Positions 52,696 to 61,880 of a stretch of 64,000 nucleotides of DNA are shown piece by piece. The stretch spans positions 160,854 to 224,853 of the forward strand of contig NZ_JAAOCA010000005.1 in NCBI RefSeq assembly GCF_014694385.1, given 5' to 3'. The notes under the pieces are model-generated. The model was not told the origin of the DNA, made no database searches, and saw nothing but the letters and a program-made list of their open reading frames with translations. The position numbers and the translations under genes were made by a program. The DNA is from Pseudomonas typographi. GTDB taxonomy: Bacteria > Pseudomonadota > Gammaproteobacteria > Pseudomonadales > Pseudomonadaceae. The first letter of the stretch is position 1. Each line of letters begins with the position of its first letter.

Positions 52696-53431
52696 AGGCC
52701 AGCAGCACGGCGCACAGCACCAGGAACAGGCAAAACGCCCGGCGTAGTGTGCGCTCGGGCAACGCATAGGCCAACCGCACGCTCCAACTGATGCTGGCCA
52801 GCCCGCCAATCGCCATGGGCACACCCATGCGCCACAGCACATGGCCGTGCAGTGCGTAGGTGACCAGCGTGATACCGGTGCTGGGCAGCGCCAAGGCCAG
52901 CGATAAACCCTGCGCCACCACCTGGGTGGTGCCGAATGCGCCGGTGAGTACCGGCGTCGCCACGACAGCACCACCTACACCGAAAAAACCACCCAGCGCA
53001 CCGGACACCCCGCCGAGCGCCGCCAGCCGCGGCCATGGTTGGCGCAGCGTGGCGGTGGGCGGGGCCCCGGCGGTGAACGTGCGCCAGGCATTGAATGCAG
53101 CCAGCACGATAAGAAACACGATGAACCCCCAGCGCATCGCCGTCGCATCCAGGCCCACGGCCACCAGCGAGCCGACCCAGGCGCAGACCAAACCCGCGGC
53201 GCCCAATGCCAGGGCGTGGCGCGGCTCGATGCGATTGCGTTGGTGGTAGCGCCACAGCGCCAACACTACATTCGGCACCACCATCACCAACGCCGTGCCC
53301 TGGGCCAATTGTTGGTCAAGGCCGAACCACAACCCCAGCACCGGTATCGCGATCAACCCGCCGCCGATGCCGAACAAGCCACCCAGGGTGCCCATGGCCA
53401 CCCCCAGGGCGAGGTAAAGCAGGATATCCAC
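52685..53431 (-). CDS. TauE/SafE-family permease
   Basis: 248 residues from a GTG (VDILLYLALGVAMG) with GAGGG upstream. Seven to eight hydrophobic helices; the duplicated GGLFGIGGGLIAIPVL and GGFFGVGGAVVATPVL motifs are diagnostic for the family, thought to export sulfonate or sulfite-type anions. The 3' end overlaps the convergent LysR gene by 11 bases. Confidence 0.9.
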   Translation of the reverse strand: MDILLYLALGVAMGTLGGLFGIGGGLIAIPVLGLWFGLDQQLAQGTALVMVVPNVVLALWRYHQRNRIEPRHALALGAAGLVCAWVGSLVAVGLDATAMRWGFIVFLIVLAAFNAWRTFTAGAPPTATLRQPWPRLAALGGVSGALGGFFGVGGAVVATPVLTGAFGTTQVVAQGLSLALALPSTGITLVTYALHGHVLWRMGVPMAIGGLASISWSVRLAYALPERTLRRAFCLFLVLCAVLLAFKA

Positions 53432-53611
53432 GCACACGCCCTCTATTTGCACAGCGCTGCATCGTAAAGCAAAACAACATTTAGCGAACTTCTGAAGCGC
53501 TGCACCAATCGAATTTTCAAGCGACCTATGTGCATACATGGAACCGAGTCGCCTTAGCCATCACACTAAATACCTTAGCGTTAACCAAGGCATTCGAAAC
53601 AAAGGATCAGC

Positions 53612-54079
53612 ATGAAAGCCGAGCATCTTTCCACGGCCGCCCCGGGCGGCGACCCGCTGGCGCTGGATAACCAGTTATGTTTTGCCTTATATTCGACGTC
53701 GCTGTTGATGACCAAGGTGTACAAGCCTCTACTTCACGCCCTGGGGCTTACGTACCCGCAATACCTGGCCATGTTGGTGTTATGGGAGCGCGACGGCCTG
53801 ACCGTGGGCGAAATCAGCAACCGGCTGCTTACCGACCCCGGCTCGCTTACCCCCTTGCTCAAACGCCTGGAAAGCGAGGGCCTACTCAGCCGTACCCGCA
53901 GCAAAGACGACGAGCGGGTGGTCATCGTCAACCTCACCGAACAAGGGCAAGCCCTGAAAACGCGCGCCCAAGAGCTGCCCCATAGCATCCTTAGCGCCAG
54001 TGGCATGACGCCTGAAACGCTCCGGGCATTACAGCATGAGTTGCTCGACTTGCGCGGGCACCTGCAAGGCAAGATATAG
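53612..54079 (+). CDS. OhrR-type MarR-family peroxide sensor
   Basis: 155 residues. Cys23 in DNQLCFALYSTS is the reactive sensing cysteine of OhrR; winged helix with LLTDPGSLTPLLKRLESEGL and DDERVVIVNLTEQG. OhrR represses the peroxidase gene ohr until oxidised by organic hydroperoxides. No ohr is adjacent on either side. AAGGATC precedes the ATG, and a terminator follows at 54112-54137. Confidence 0.9.
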   Translation: MKAEHLSTAAPGGDPLALDNQLCFALYSTSLLMTKVYKPLLHALGLTYPQYLAMLVLWERDGLTVGEISNRLLTDPGSLTPLLKRLESEGLLSRTRSKDDERVVIVNLTEQGQALKTRAQELPHSILSASGMTPETLRALQHELLDLRGHLQGKI

Positions 54080-54111
54080 CCCTGCGGGCCGCCACCATAA
54101 GCAACGCTTGC

Positions 54112-54137
54112 AAAAAACCCGCGGGTTAGGCGGGTTT
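54112..54137 (+). terminator. Terminator after the OhrR gene
   Basis: AAACCCGC and GCGGGTTT pair around GGGTTAG with flanking A and T runs, 33 bases after the stop. Confidence 0.75.
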
Positions 54138-54206
54138 CGTGGCGGCTAGGGAAGTTGCTGCAGGCTTGGGGTGCCTGTTACTGCCGGGCCCTGGTACCGA
54201 CCCTTT

Positions 54207-54283
54207 GCCATAGCCCTGCTATGACTCGACTCGGCGCCTTGCCCGACAACCCCCTTCAACACGCCATTCTCATGCGAACTTCT
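54207..54283 (-). repeat. Dispersed intergenic repeat, copy C
   Basis: On the minus strand AGAAGTTCGCATGAGAATGG, then GGGCAAGG at the same distance (47 bases) as in copy B, then GTCATAGCAGGGCTATGGC. It lies between the OhrR terminator and efp. Confidence 0.65.
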
Positions 54284-54305
54284 AACGCCCTTAGAAACGC
54301 AACCG

Positions 54306-54872
54306 CTATTTTGTACGGCCCTTGAACGAACCGTCGCGGGTATCGATGTCGATGAACTCACCGATTTCGATAAAGTCAGCGACTTGAAGTGTGGTGCCAT
54401 TTTTCAACTTGGCAGGTTTCATGACCTTGCCGGAGGTGTCGCCGCGTGCGGAGTTCTCGGTGTAGTCGACTTGGCGGCTGATGGTGGTTGGCAGCTCGAC
54501 GGACACCAGGCGGTCTTCGAAAAACACCGCTTCGCATATGTCGGTCATGCCTTCTTCGACGTACGGCAGCACGGCTTCGATGTCTTCGGCGTTCAACTCG
54601 TACATGGTGTAGTCGGTGGTGTCCATGAACGTATAGGAGTCGCCGCTGATGAACGACAGGGTCGCTTCCTTGCGGTCAAGGATCACGTCGTCAAGCTTGT
54701 CGTCGGCGGAATAGACAGTTTCAGTCTTGTAACCGGTCAGCAGGTTCTTCAGCTTGGTCTTCATGATCGCGCTGTTGCGACCCGACTTGGTGAACTCGGC
54801 CTTTTGTACCAGCCATGGATCGTTGTCGATGCGCAGTACGGTACCGGGTTTCAGCTCTTTACCAGTTTTCAT
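54306..54872 (-). CDS. efp: Elongation factor P
   Basis: 188 residues from [14 protein letters not shown]. Relieves ribosome stalling at polyproline stretches. The modification loop is KSGRNSAIM with Arg32, the residue rhamnosylated in Pseudomonas, rather than the Lys34 of E. coli. KOW-like and two OB domains are complete. A 114-codon upstream extension overlaps earP and was rejected. earP lies 47 bases upstream on the same strand. Confidence 0.97.
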   Translation of the reverse strand: MKTGKELKPGTVLRIDNDPWLVQKAEFTKSGRNSAIMKTKLKNLLTGYKTETVYSADDKLDDVILDRKEATLSFISGDSYTFMDTTDYTMYELNAEDIEAVLPYVEEGMTDICEAVFFEDRLVSVELPTTISRQVDYTENSARGDTSGKVMKPAKLKNGTTLQVADFIEIGEFIDIDTRDGSFKGRTK

Positions 54873-54919
54873 TACACAATTCCGGATGCGGTGGGGTGAT
54901 GACAAATTCAAGCCGCATA

Positions 54920-56044
54920 TCATAGCCAATTTCGGTAAAACTGCACCAGCGCCGTGGCAAGGTCCGGCCGAGCGGCAAGGCTGGCGCACCAGTGTTCGGC
55001 ATGGGCGGTCAGTTCCGCCCGGTGTGCCACCAACCCCTGCCACGCCAGCCCCATGTTGCCGCCGAAGTTCCAGGCCCGGTGTAAACCGCCCAGCGCTTGG
55101 CGCGCCGGCGCATCGAGGCCGGCCAGGTACAGTTCGAGGAATGCCTCGAGCTTGATACGGTGGGCGTCCTCTTCTTGCGGGTAGATATGCCAAAGCAACG
55201 GCCGCCCCGCCCATTGGGCGCGCACGAACGAGTCCTCACCCCGCACCGCATTGAAATCACACGCCCAGAGCAAGCGGTCGTAGTCGCTTTGCGCGACGAA
55301 CGGCAACGGCTGCACCGCCAAGGCGCCGCGCCGGTATGGCTGGCCCACTTGCGGCACTTCACCCAGCCAGGCCGCCAGCTCGCCTTGGATGCGCCCCTGC
55401 GGCACTAGCAAATGAACCGGGCACGCTCCGCTGGCCATGGCCTGCAACCATGCAGCCAGGCCGGGGTTTTCGTAAGCGAACAGCGAACACAACAGGGCCC
55501 CTTCGGCGGGCGCTACGCCCAACCGGGCGAGAAACGCCGCCCGCTCAGCGGCTTGAAAACCCCGGCGCTGCGCCAACAGGTCACGTTCGCGCAGCAGCCC
55601 ACCGGTGTCGGGGCGAAAGCCGGGGAAAAAGAAAGACTTTTGGTAACCCGGCCCACCATGGGAGGGCAAGCCGTGGCAGCCGCCCACCCAAGCCTCTGCG
55701 CTCAAATACTCAAGGTTCAGCCATAACGTGCGCCCCGCTTGGGCGTGCAGCGCGGTGACGTAGCCAGGCGGCAGCTTACAGCCGAACGCTTCGATCACCA
55801 CGGCGGGCATGTCTGTAGCGACCCACTTGGGGGCCCAATGGCGCACTTGCACGCCAGCCTGCCACTGCCGCGCCAAGCGTGGGTCAGCCTCCGGGCACAG
55901 CGGGGTGAAGGCCTGCAGGTTATCGACCCATAGGCGAACGGCCAAGCCGTGTTCGGCCACCAACTGCCGTGCCAGGCGCCACGCCACGCCGATGTCGCCA
56001 TAGTTGTCCACGACTTTGCAGAAAATGTCCCAATGCTGCTTCAT
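54920..56044 (-). CDS. earP: EF-P arginine rhamnosyltransferase EarP
   Basis: 374 residues from [20 protein letters not shown] fold enzyme using dTDP-rhamnose to modify Arg32 of EF-P. Asp13 and Asp17 in VVDNYGDIG, reported catalytic in EarP, are conserved, as are the nucleotide-sugar segment [23 protein letters not shown]. Together with Arg32 in efp this forms a complete writer-substrate pair. Confidence 0.95.
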   Translation of the reverse strand: MKQHWDIFCKVVDNYGDIGVAWRLARQLVAEHGLAVRLWVDNLQAFTPLCPEADPRLARQWQAGVQVRHWAPKWVATDMPAVVIEAFGCKLPPGYVTALHAQAGRTLWLNLEYLSAEAWVGGCHGLPSHGGPGYQKSFFFPGFRPDTGGLLRERDLLAQRRGFQAAERAAFLARLGVAPAEGALLCSLFAYENPGLAAWLQAMASGACPVHLLVPQGRIQGELAAWLGEVPQVGQPYRRGALAVQPLPFVAQSDYDRLLWACDFNAVRGEDSFVRAQWAGRPLLWHIYPQEEDAHRIKLEAFLELYLAGLDAPARQALGGLHRAWNFGGNMGLAWQGLVAHRAELTAHAEHWCASLAARPDLATALVQFYRNWL

Positions 56045-56158
56045 GTAGTTGCATGCCCCCTTGATGCCCGGCATTGTGCCGCCTGGCCGACCCTGGGCCA
56101 AGCCAATGTGGCCGGCTGTGCCACACTAGCGACCCGCGCACGCCCCTTGGAGCACGCC

Positions 56159-56533
56159 ATGAGCACGCGTCTGTCTTTCCTGCAATTAACCCTGGGCGTC
56201 GCCCTGGGGTTGTGGCTGGGCTTCGTTGCCATCGCCTTGAGCGGCTGGCTGGCCTGGCGCCATTGGGGCCCGTTAGCCCTACCACTGGCAACCTTGGGCG
56301 GCGCGCCACCGGCCGCGGTGCTGTTACCGGCACCCGCTCCGCCCACTGGCAGCAGCGCGCTGTTCGAGCAATACCAGCAGAACCTGCACCGCCAGCAATT
56401 GCGCCAGGCTGAGCAGGCGGCCCGCGCCGATGCCAGCAACCAGGGCAACCCACAGTGCCAATTCTGGCTGGAGCAAACGCGCACCGCGCCGACCGACGCA
56501 AACCGTGAGAACGTCGCCAGGTTTTGTAACTGA
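56159..56533 (+). CDS. Small inner-membrane protein, unknown function
   Basis: 124 residues. One or two N-terminal helices (LTLGVALGLWLGFVAIALSGWLAW, about 9-33), an Ala/Pro-rich linker, then a Gln/Arg-rich helix (FEQYQQNLHRQQLRQAEQAA) likely to form a coiled coil, and a C-terminal CQFWLEQT...RFC pair of cysteines (Cys100-region and Cys123) that could form a disulfide. I do not recognise the family. Its stop overlaps the next gene's start by 1 base. Confidence 0.75.
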   Translation: MSTRLSFLQLTLGVALGLWLGFVAIALSGWLAWRHWGPLALPLATLGGAPPAAVLLPAPAPPTGSSALFEQYQQNLHRQQLRQAEQAARADASNQGNPQCQFWLEQTRTAPTDANRENVARFCN

Positions 56534-57018
56534 TGATGAACAAACCATTATTGATTGCGCAGATCATCGCAACCCTTGAGCAAGACCACCAAGTGGCCCT
56601 GCGCTCGGTGCAAACGGCACGCGAAGCGGCCACCCACGAACAAAGCAAGGCAGAGAACAAATACGACACCCGCGGCCTGGAGGCCTCTTACCTCGCTCAT
56701 GGCCAAGCCCGCCGGCTCGAAGAAATCAGCCAGGCACTGGCCCGTTATCGCACCTGGACGCCGGCCGAGCATGATCCCGCCCTCGGCATTCGCGTAGGCG
56801 ACCTGCTGCGCCTGGCCGGCCCCGGTGGCCAGCCCCAGTGGCTGTTCCTCGGTCTGGACGCGGCGGGCCTTACGCTGGTTGCCGAGTTCGGGCCATGCAC
56901 CGTGATCACCACCCAGTCGCCGCTGGGCCAAGCGTTGCGCGGCCAGGGTGAAGGCGACAACGTGTCGCTGGCGCTGGCCGGCGGCGTGAGGGCCTACTCG
57001 ATACTGGAGGTGTATTGA
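56533..57018 (+). CDS. GreA/GreB-like transcript cleavage factor homologue
   Basis: 161 residues (or 160 from the second Met). The N-terminal helices (EQSKAENKYDTRGLEASYLAHGQARRLEE) and C-terminal FKBP-like IRVGDLLRL...SPLGQALRGQGEGDNVSLALAGG resemble GreA/GreB. Such Gre-factor homologues bind the RNA polymerase secondary channel, but the acidic tip residues of real Gre factors are not clearly present, so cleavage activity is uncertain. Coupled to the upstream membrane-protein gene. Confidence 0.75.
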   Translation: MMNKPLLIAQIIATLEQDHQVALRSVQTAREAATHEQSKAENKYDTRGLEASYLAHGQARRLEEISQALARYRTWTPAEHDPALGIRVGDLLRLAGPGGQPQWLFLGLDAAGLTLVAEFGPCTVITTQSPLGQALRGQGEGDNVSLALAGGVRAYSILEVY

Positions 57019-57098
57019 GCCGGTAGCGCCGGGCGATTGTCCTACAGGGCATCTGTCCGGCATCATGCGCCCACCGAACGGTAGCCCAAGGACCCCCC

Positions 57099-57857
57099 AT
57101 GAACCTGCCCCCCCGCCAACAACATATTCTCGAACTGGTCCGCGAACGCGGCTATGTGAGCATCGAGGAGATGGCCCAGCAGTTCGTGGTCACCCCGCAG
57201 ACAATCCGCCGCGACATCAACCAATTGGCCGAAAGCAACTTGTTGCGCCGCTACCATGGCGGTGCCGCATACGATTCAAGCATCGAGAACACCGCCTACG
57301 CCATGCGCGCCGACCAGATGCGCGACGAGAAACAGCGCATCGCCGAAACCGTTGCGGCGCAGATCCCCGACCACGCTTCACTGTTCATCAACATTGGCAC
57401 CACCACCGAATGCATCGCCCGCGCACTGCTCAACCACAACCAGCTCAAGGTCATCACCAATAACCTGCACGTGGCCTCGATCCTGAGCGGCAAGGATGAC
57501 TTCGAGGTGCTGCTGGCCGGCGGCACCGTGCGCCGGGACGGCGGCGTGGTGGGCCAGGCCAGCGTCGACTTCATCCAGCAGTTCAAGGTCGACTATGCGC
57601 TGGTGGGCATCAGTGGCATCGATGAAGACGACGGCAGCCTGCTCGATTTCGATTACCAGGAAGTGCGGGTTTCCCAGGCGATCATCGCCAATGCCCGCCA
57701 GGTGATTCTGGCAGCCGACTCCAGCAAATTTGGCCGCAACGCCATGGTACGCCTGGGTTCGATCGGCCTGGTCGATTGCCTGGTCACCGACACCGCCCCT
57801 ACCCCCGCGCTGATCCACGTACTCAGCCAGCACAAGGTCCGCTTGGAAGTCGCTTAA
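57099..57857 (+). CDS. glpR: Glycerol-3-phosphate regulon repressor, DeoR family
   Basis: 252 residues. DeoR HTH at about 2-58 ([38 protein letters not shown]) and a sugar-phosphate-isomerase-like sensor domain ([40 protein letters not shown]) typical of GlpR. Binds glycerol-3-phosphate and releases glp operators. Usually the third gene of glpFKRD; here glpF and glpK are absent upstream. Confidence 0.95.
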   Translation: MNLPPRQQHILELVRERGYVSIEEMAQQFVVTPQTIRRDINQLAESNLLRRYHGGAAYDSSIENTAYAMRADQMRDEKQRIAETVAAQIPDHASLFINIGTTTECIARALLNHNQLKVITNNLHVASILSGKDDFEVLLAGGTVRRDGGVVGQASVDFIQQFKVDYALVGISGIDEDDGSLLDFDYQEVRVSQAIIANARQVILAADSSKFGRNAMVRLGSIGLVDCLVTDTAPTPALIHVLSQHKVRLEVA

Positions 57858-58063
57858 CGGGGTGTTCGCCCCCAATGGCCCGTACATTTCGTGGCCGGGC
57901 CGCGTTGGCCATCGGCACCCTTCATCTACAACGGGTGCATACGCTTCCCACGCGCCCCCCGCCCATCCCGGATGGCATCAGTGTTCGTTAATGTTCTTTT
58001 TTTCGCACGGCGATCAGACTTTTCAATCGAAACTGACTGGCGGCCCTCGTTTTATTGGGCTAA

Positions 58064-58100
58064 CATTTTCGAAAATGAACATTGATGTTCGGTTTCACTG
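58064..58100. promoter_or_regulatory. GlpR operator pair upstream of glpD
   Basis: CATTTTCGAAAATGAAC (58064-58080) matches the E. coli GlpR operator at nearly all positions; a second, weaker match, GATGTTCGGTTTCACTG, follows at 58084-58100. Both lie 45-80 bases upstream of the glpD ATG. Confidence 0.65.
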
Positions 58101-58144
58101 AAAACGAAGCCGACCGCACAGTGAACCGCTGAGAGGCCCGCCCG

Positions 58145-59683
58145 ATGTCTCGACATACAAACCCCAACCCACCCTTGGCTGAAGCCTATGACCTTGCCGT
58201 GATCGGGGGTGGCATCAATGGCGTGGGTATCGCCGCCGACGCCGCCGGGCGCGGGCTGTCTGTGTTTCTTTGCGAAAAAGACGACCTGGCGCAGCACACG
58301 TCTTCGGCCAGCAGCAAGCTTATCCATGGTGGCCTGCGCTACCTGGAACACTATGAGTTCCGCCTGGTACGCGAGGCGCTGGCCGAGCGCGAGGTGCTGC
58401 TGGCCAAGGCGCCGCACATCGTCAAGCCATTGCGTTTCGTGCTGCCGCACCAGCCACACCTACGCCCGGCATGGATGATCCGGGCGGGGCTGTTTCTTTA
58501 TGACCACCTGGGCAAGCGTGAAAAACTGCGCGGTTCCACCAGCCTACGCTTTGGCCCACGCAACCCGCTAAAGGCCGAATTCAAGCGCGGTTTTGAATAT
58601 TCCGATTGCGCGGTGGACGACGCCCGCCTGGTGGTGCTCAACGCGATGGCCGCGCGGGAACACGGCGCGCACATCCACACCCGCACCCGCTGCCTCAATG
58701 CACGGCGCATCAAAGGGCTGTGGCACCTGCACCTGGAGCGTACCGACGGCAGCCTGTTCTCGATCCGCGCCAAGGCGCTGGTGAACGCTGCAGGGCCGTG
58801 GGTTGCCCAAGTGATCCGCGAAGACCTGCAATTGCCTTCGGCCTATGGCATTCGCCTGATCCAGGGCAGCCATTTGATCGTGCCACGGTTGTACGAGGGC
58901 GAACATGCCTACATCTTGCAGAACGAAGACAAACGTATCGTATTTGCCATCCCCTACCTCGGGCGCTTCACCCTGCTCGGCACTACCGACCGCGAATACA
59001 CCGGCGACCCGGCCAAAGTGTCGATCACCGAAGCAGAAACCGACTACATCCTGGCGGTGATCAACGGCCACTTCAAACACCAGTTGTCGCCCGAAGATGT
59101 ACTGCATACGTATTCTGGCGTGCGGCCACTGTGTAACGATGAGTCCGACAACCCGTCGGCCATCACCCGCGATTACACGCTCGCCCTGAGCGCCGAGGCT
59201 GGCGAACCGCCGTTGCTGTCGGTGTTTGGTGGCAAGCTGACCACGTACCGCAAACTGGCCGAATCGGCCATGGCCGACTTAAAACCGTTCTTCAGCCAAA
59301 TGAAAGGCAGTTGGACGGCGCAGGCAGCCCTGCCTGGCGGCGAGGCGATGACCACCCCACAAGCGCTGGCCGAACAGATCGTAGCGCGGGCGCCGTGGGT
59401 GACATTGTCGCTGGCACAGCGTTGGGCCAGCACCTATGGTTCGCGCAGTTGGGCGTTACTCGACGGGGTAAGCGATGCTCGCGGCTTGGGCGAGGACTTT
59501 GGCGGCGGGCTGAGCGCCCATGAAGTGGATTACCTGTGCGAACAGGAATGGGCGGCCAGCACCGACGACATACTCTGGCGCCGCACTAAACTCGGCTTGT
59601 TCACCACCGCGGCGCAACAACAGGCATTGGCCGCGTACTTGGTAAAGCGCCAAGCCGCCGCGGGTAAAACCGAAGCGGCCTAA
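58145..59683 (+). CDS. glpD: Aerobic glycerol-3-phosphate dehydrogenase
   Basis: 512 residues. Membrane-associated FAD enzyme passing electrons to ubiquinone while making dihydroxyacetone phosphate. GGGINGVGIAADAAGRGLSV is the FAD loop; SSASSKLIHGGLRYLEHYEFRLV and GGKLTTYRKLAESAM are family signatures. 261 bp upstream of it carry the operators at 58064-58100. Intact. Confidence 0.97.
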   Translation: MSRHTNPNPPLAEAYDLAVIGGGINGVGIAADAAGRGLSVFLCEKDDLAQHTSSASSKLIHGGLRYLEHYEFRLVREALAEREVLLAKAPHIVKPLRFVLPHQPHLRPAWMIRAGLFLYDHLGKREKLRGSTSLRFGPRNPLKAEFKRGFEYSDCAVDDARLVVLNAMAAREHGAHIHTRTRCLNARRIKGLWHLHLERTDGSLFSIRAKALVNAAGPWVAQVIREDLQLPSAYGIRLIQGSHLIVPRLYEGEHAYILQNEDKRIVFAIPYLGRFTLLGTTDREYTGDPAKVSITEAETDYILAVINGHFKHQLSPEDVLHTYSGVRPLCNDESDNPSAITRDYTLALSAEAGEPPLLSVFGGKLTTYRKLAESAMADLKPFFSQMKGSWTAQAALPGGEAMTTPQALAEQIVARAPWVTLSLAQRWASTYGSRSWALLDGVSDARGLGEDFGGGLSAHEVDYLCEQEWAASTDDILWRRTKLGLFTTAAQQQALAAYLVKRQAAAGKTEAA

Positions 59684-59690
59684 GCCCCGA

Positions 59691-60219
59691 TCAAAAGGTG
59701 TGGCTGTAGAACAGCGAGTACGATTCAATGCCGTCGTTCGGCTCCTTGATACCGGCGTTGGAGTAGTGAATGGCACGCAGGCCCACGCGCTGCGTGTCGC
59801 CCAGTTTCACGCCCAAGCCGATGCGGTCTTCGAAGTTAAACGCCGAACCAAGCTTTTGGTCGCCGACGGCTGAGCCGGAAAATACCGATACGCCGATGCC
59901 GCCCTCGATAAAGGGTTTGTAGTAACCACTGCCGAACTCATAGACAAACACCGGCGCGAACGACAGCGAATGGCGGCCCGGCGCTTGGTCGCCACCTTCC
60001 CAGTAGGTGTACCCCAGGTCCCAGTAACCGGTTAAGTGGCCGGTAGTGGATTGCAACCATTGTTTGTCCCAGTTCCAACCCAGGCCCAGGCGGTACGTCA
60101 TGTCACCTTGCCCTGTTACCCCCACAGCCCCGGAAACCTCGGCTGCCTGGGCTGGCCCCAGTAATGCCGCCCCCAGCGCCGCGCCAGCCAGCCAGAAAGC
60201 CGATCAGCTTATTGTTCAT
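59691..60219 (-). pseudogene. pagL: PagL-type lipid A 3-O-deacylase with frameshifted signal peptide
   Basis: Mature sequence is complete: outer-membrane beta-barrel strands, catalytic-type HYSNAGIKEPNDGIESY with His, Ser and Glu, and a terminal Phe. But the ATG at 60219 (MNNKLIGFLAG…) does not stay in frame: a third copy of CTGG (plus-strand CCAG x3, 60184-60195) shifts it by +1 relative to the rest. With two copies it would read FLAGAALGAALLGPAQA, a standard signal peptide. The downstream in-frame GTG (60125) would give a 144-residue product without export signal. Removes the 3-O-acyl chain of lipid A if made. Confidence 0.85.
60184..60195 (-). repeat. Tetranucleotide tract (CTGG)3 in pagL
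   Basis: Three exact CTGG units in the signal-peptide codons. Loss of one unit restores the frame, so it is either a slippage-prone switch, a fixed mutation or a sequencing error. Confidence 0.8.
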
Positions 60220-60372
60220 TCAGACGAGTCCTTATTCATCAGGCAATGCACCCTGTGGTAGGGCGAACGATAGCAGGCTAATTGTTCATTGCGCCGACAT
60301 AAACGCCACATCCGGGAAAGAGTCTTTCCATTTTTGTAAAAATTTCGTTACTTACGCGTGGAGGCAGGGTGA

Positions 60373-61161
60373 TCATCCGCCAGGCTTAAGCGACTTGAGC
60401 GGGTAGACGTCGTAACGGCTGGATTTGCCCTCGATTACCAACCCAGGTTTCAGGCCCTCGATAGCAGGCGCCTTGCGCGGGCGCTTGACAACCACCCGGT
60501 GGCTGGCCAATGCGAGCGCCGCGCGCAACAACGCCGGGGCGTCGTGGTCGTCCCCCACCAGCGGGCGGAACAGGCGCATGTCCTTCTTGACCAAGGCGCT
60601 CTTGTCACGGTGCGGGAACATCGGGTCCAGATACACCACCTGCGGTGGGGTACCTTCCCACCGCGCCATCAGCTCGATGGCATTGCCCTGGCGCAACTGC
60701 ATGCGCGCCACGATCAGCGCGGTATCGGCGTGCGCCGCCGCCCGCGCCAGACCGTCTTCGAGCAGTGCGGCCACCACCGGCTGGCGTTCGATCAACTGCA
60801 ATGGGCAACCCAGGCATGCCAGCACGAAGGCATCCCCTCCCAGGCCCGCGGTAGCATCGAGCACCGTGGGCCGCATGCCCGGCTGCACACCCACGGCCTT
60901 AGCGATCATTTGCCCGCTGCCGCCCCCGAATTGCCGGCGGTGCGCGGCCCCCCCTTCGACAAAGTCCACCCGCACCGGCCCCGGCGCCTGGGGGCCGAGC
61001 TGCTGCAACTGCAAGCCCCGTTCGCCCACTTGCAGGGCCAATTCGGCTTCGCCGGTATACAGCGGCAATCCCAGCCGCTCAGCCCACGCCGCCGCGCCCG
61101 TGGCGAATGCCGGCGCCATGGCCTGTACCTGAAGGCGGCAGGCCGCCTGTTGCGCTTGCAT
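60373..61161 (-). CDS. rsmJ: 16S rRNA (guanine(1516)-N2)-methyltransferase
   Basis: 262 residues from the ATG at 61161; an in-frame start a few codons earlier is possible. SAM-dependent enzyme for m2G1516. Motif I is [14 protein letters not shown]; the methylation loop is [17 protein letters not shown]; an HRVVVKRP segment follows. Diverges from the proline-rich gene (61251). Confidence 0.93.
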   Translation of the reverse strand: MQAQQAACRLQVQAMAPAFATGAAAWAERLGLPLYTGEAELALQVGERGLQLQQLGPQAPGPVRVDFVEGGAAHRRQFGGGSGQMIAKAVGVQPGMRPTVLDATAGLGGDAFVLACLGCPLQLIERQPVVAALLEDGLARAAAHADTALIVARMQLRQGNAIELMARWEGTPPQVVYLDPMFPHRDKSALVKKDMRLFRPLVGDDHDAPALLRAALALASHRVVVKRPRKAPAIEGLKPGLVIEGKSSRYDVYPLKSLKPGG

Positions 61162-61250
61162 TAAATTAACCACCCTGACTAAAGCCCCGGCCGCCATGGC
61201 CGATAGCAACACTGACCGGTATTTTGCCAGAACCTACGCGCCTGAACGCC

Positions 61251-61880
61251 ATGCCCGATTTCGTTTCCGCCCCAGTAGGCTTCATTTCCCCGAAGGGGAA
61301 CTACAGCCAGCGCAATGTCCAGACCCTGGGCGGCAGCAGCACGCTGTGGCAAGACTTCTTCACCCGCGCCCAAGCCGAGCGCCACGGCGACCTCGATGCC
61401 GGCGTATCGGCACACTCGTTCAGCCTGGCGGCGGCGACCAGCGCCGAGGGCGAACCCCTGGGCGGCAGCGTGGTGCTCGAAGCCATCCACACCCAGCGCG
61501 GCCTCCCCATCAGCGAGCGCCCGCTGGTGCCCCCCGAACCGTTGTTTCTGCCCAAGGCAGAACTGGACAACGGCCTGCTACCGCCACCGAACACCCCCTA
61601 CCCGCCCGAGGCGATTGCCCAGCAACAATACGCCCTGCAATTCGACGAAGCCTGGGCACGGCCTGTGGCCATGAAGTATGGCAAGCCCATGCCGGTGCCA
61701 GGCCCGGGCCCGGCGCCACGCACGCTATACCTGCCCATCGCCGAGTTCGACAGTAGCTTGCTGCCGCCACCGAACACACCTTACCCGCCCGAAGAAATGG
61801 CGCAGCAACAGTACGAACTGCAGTTCGACGAAGCCTGGGCAAGGCCGGTGGTGTTAGGGAATATCCGGCTGGCGGCATAA
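61251..61880 (+). CDS. Proline-rich protein with duplicated LPPPNTPYPPE unit
   Basis: 209 residues from an ATG at 61251; a TTG 9 codons earlier also opens the frame. No signal peptide or helix is predicted by eye. Two near-identical units of about 37 residues, 60 residues apart, each read LLPPPNTPYPPE, AQQQY and LQFDEAWARPV. VGFISPKGNYSQRN at the N-terminus resembles proteins annotated as TonB-like energy transducers in Pseudomonas, but no membrane anchor is seen here. Function unknown; next to vgrG. Confidence 0.65.
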   Translation: MPDFVSAPVGFISPKGNYSQRNVQTLGGSSTLWQDFFTRAQAERHGDLDAGVSAHSFSLAAATSAEGEPLGGSVVLEAIHTQRGLPISERPLVPPEPLFLPKAELDNGLLPPPNTPYPPEAIAQQQYALQFDEAWARPVAMKYGKPMPVPGPGPAPRTLYLPIAEFDSSLLPPPNTPYPPEEMAQQQYELQFDEAWARPVVLGNIRLAA

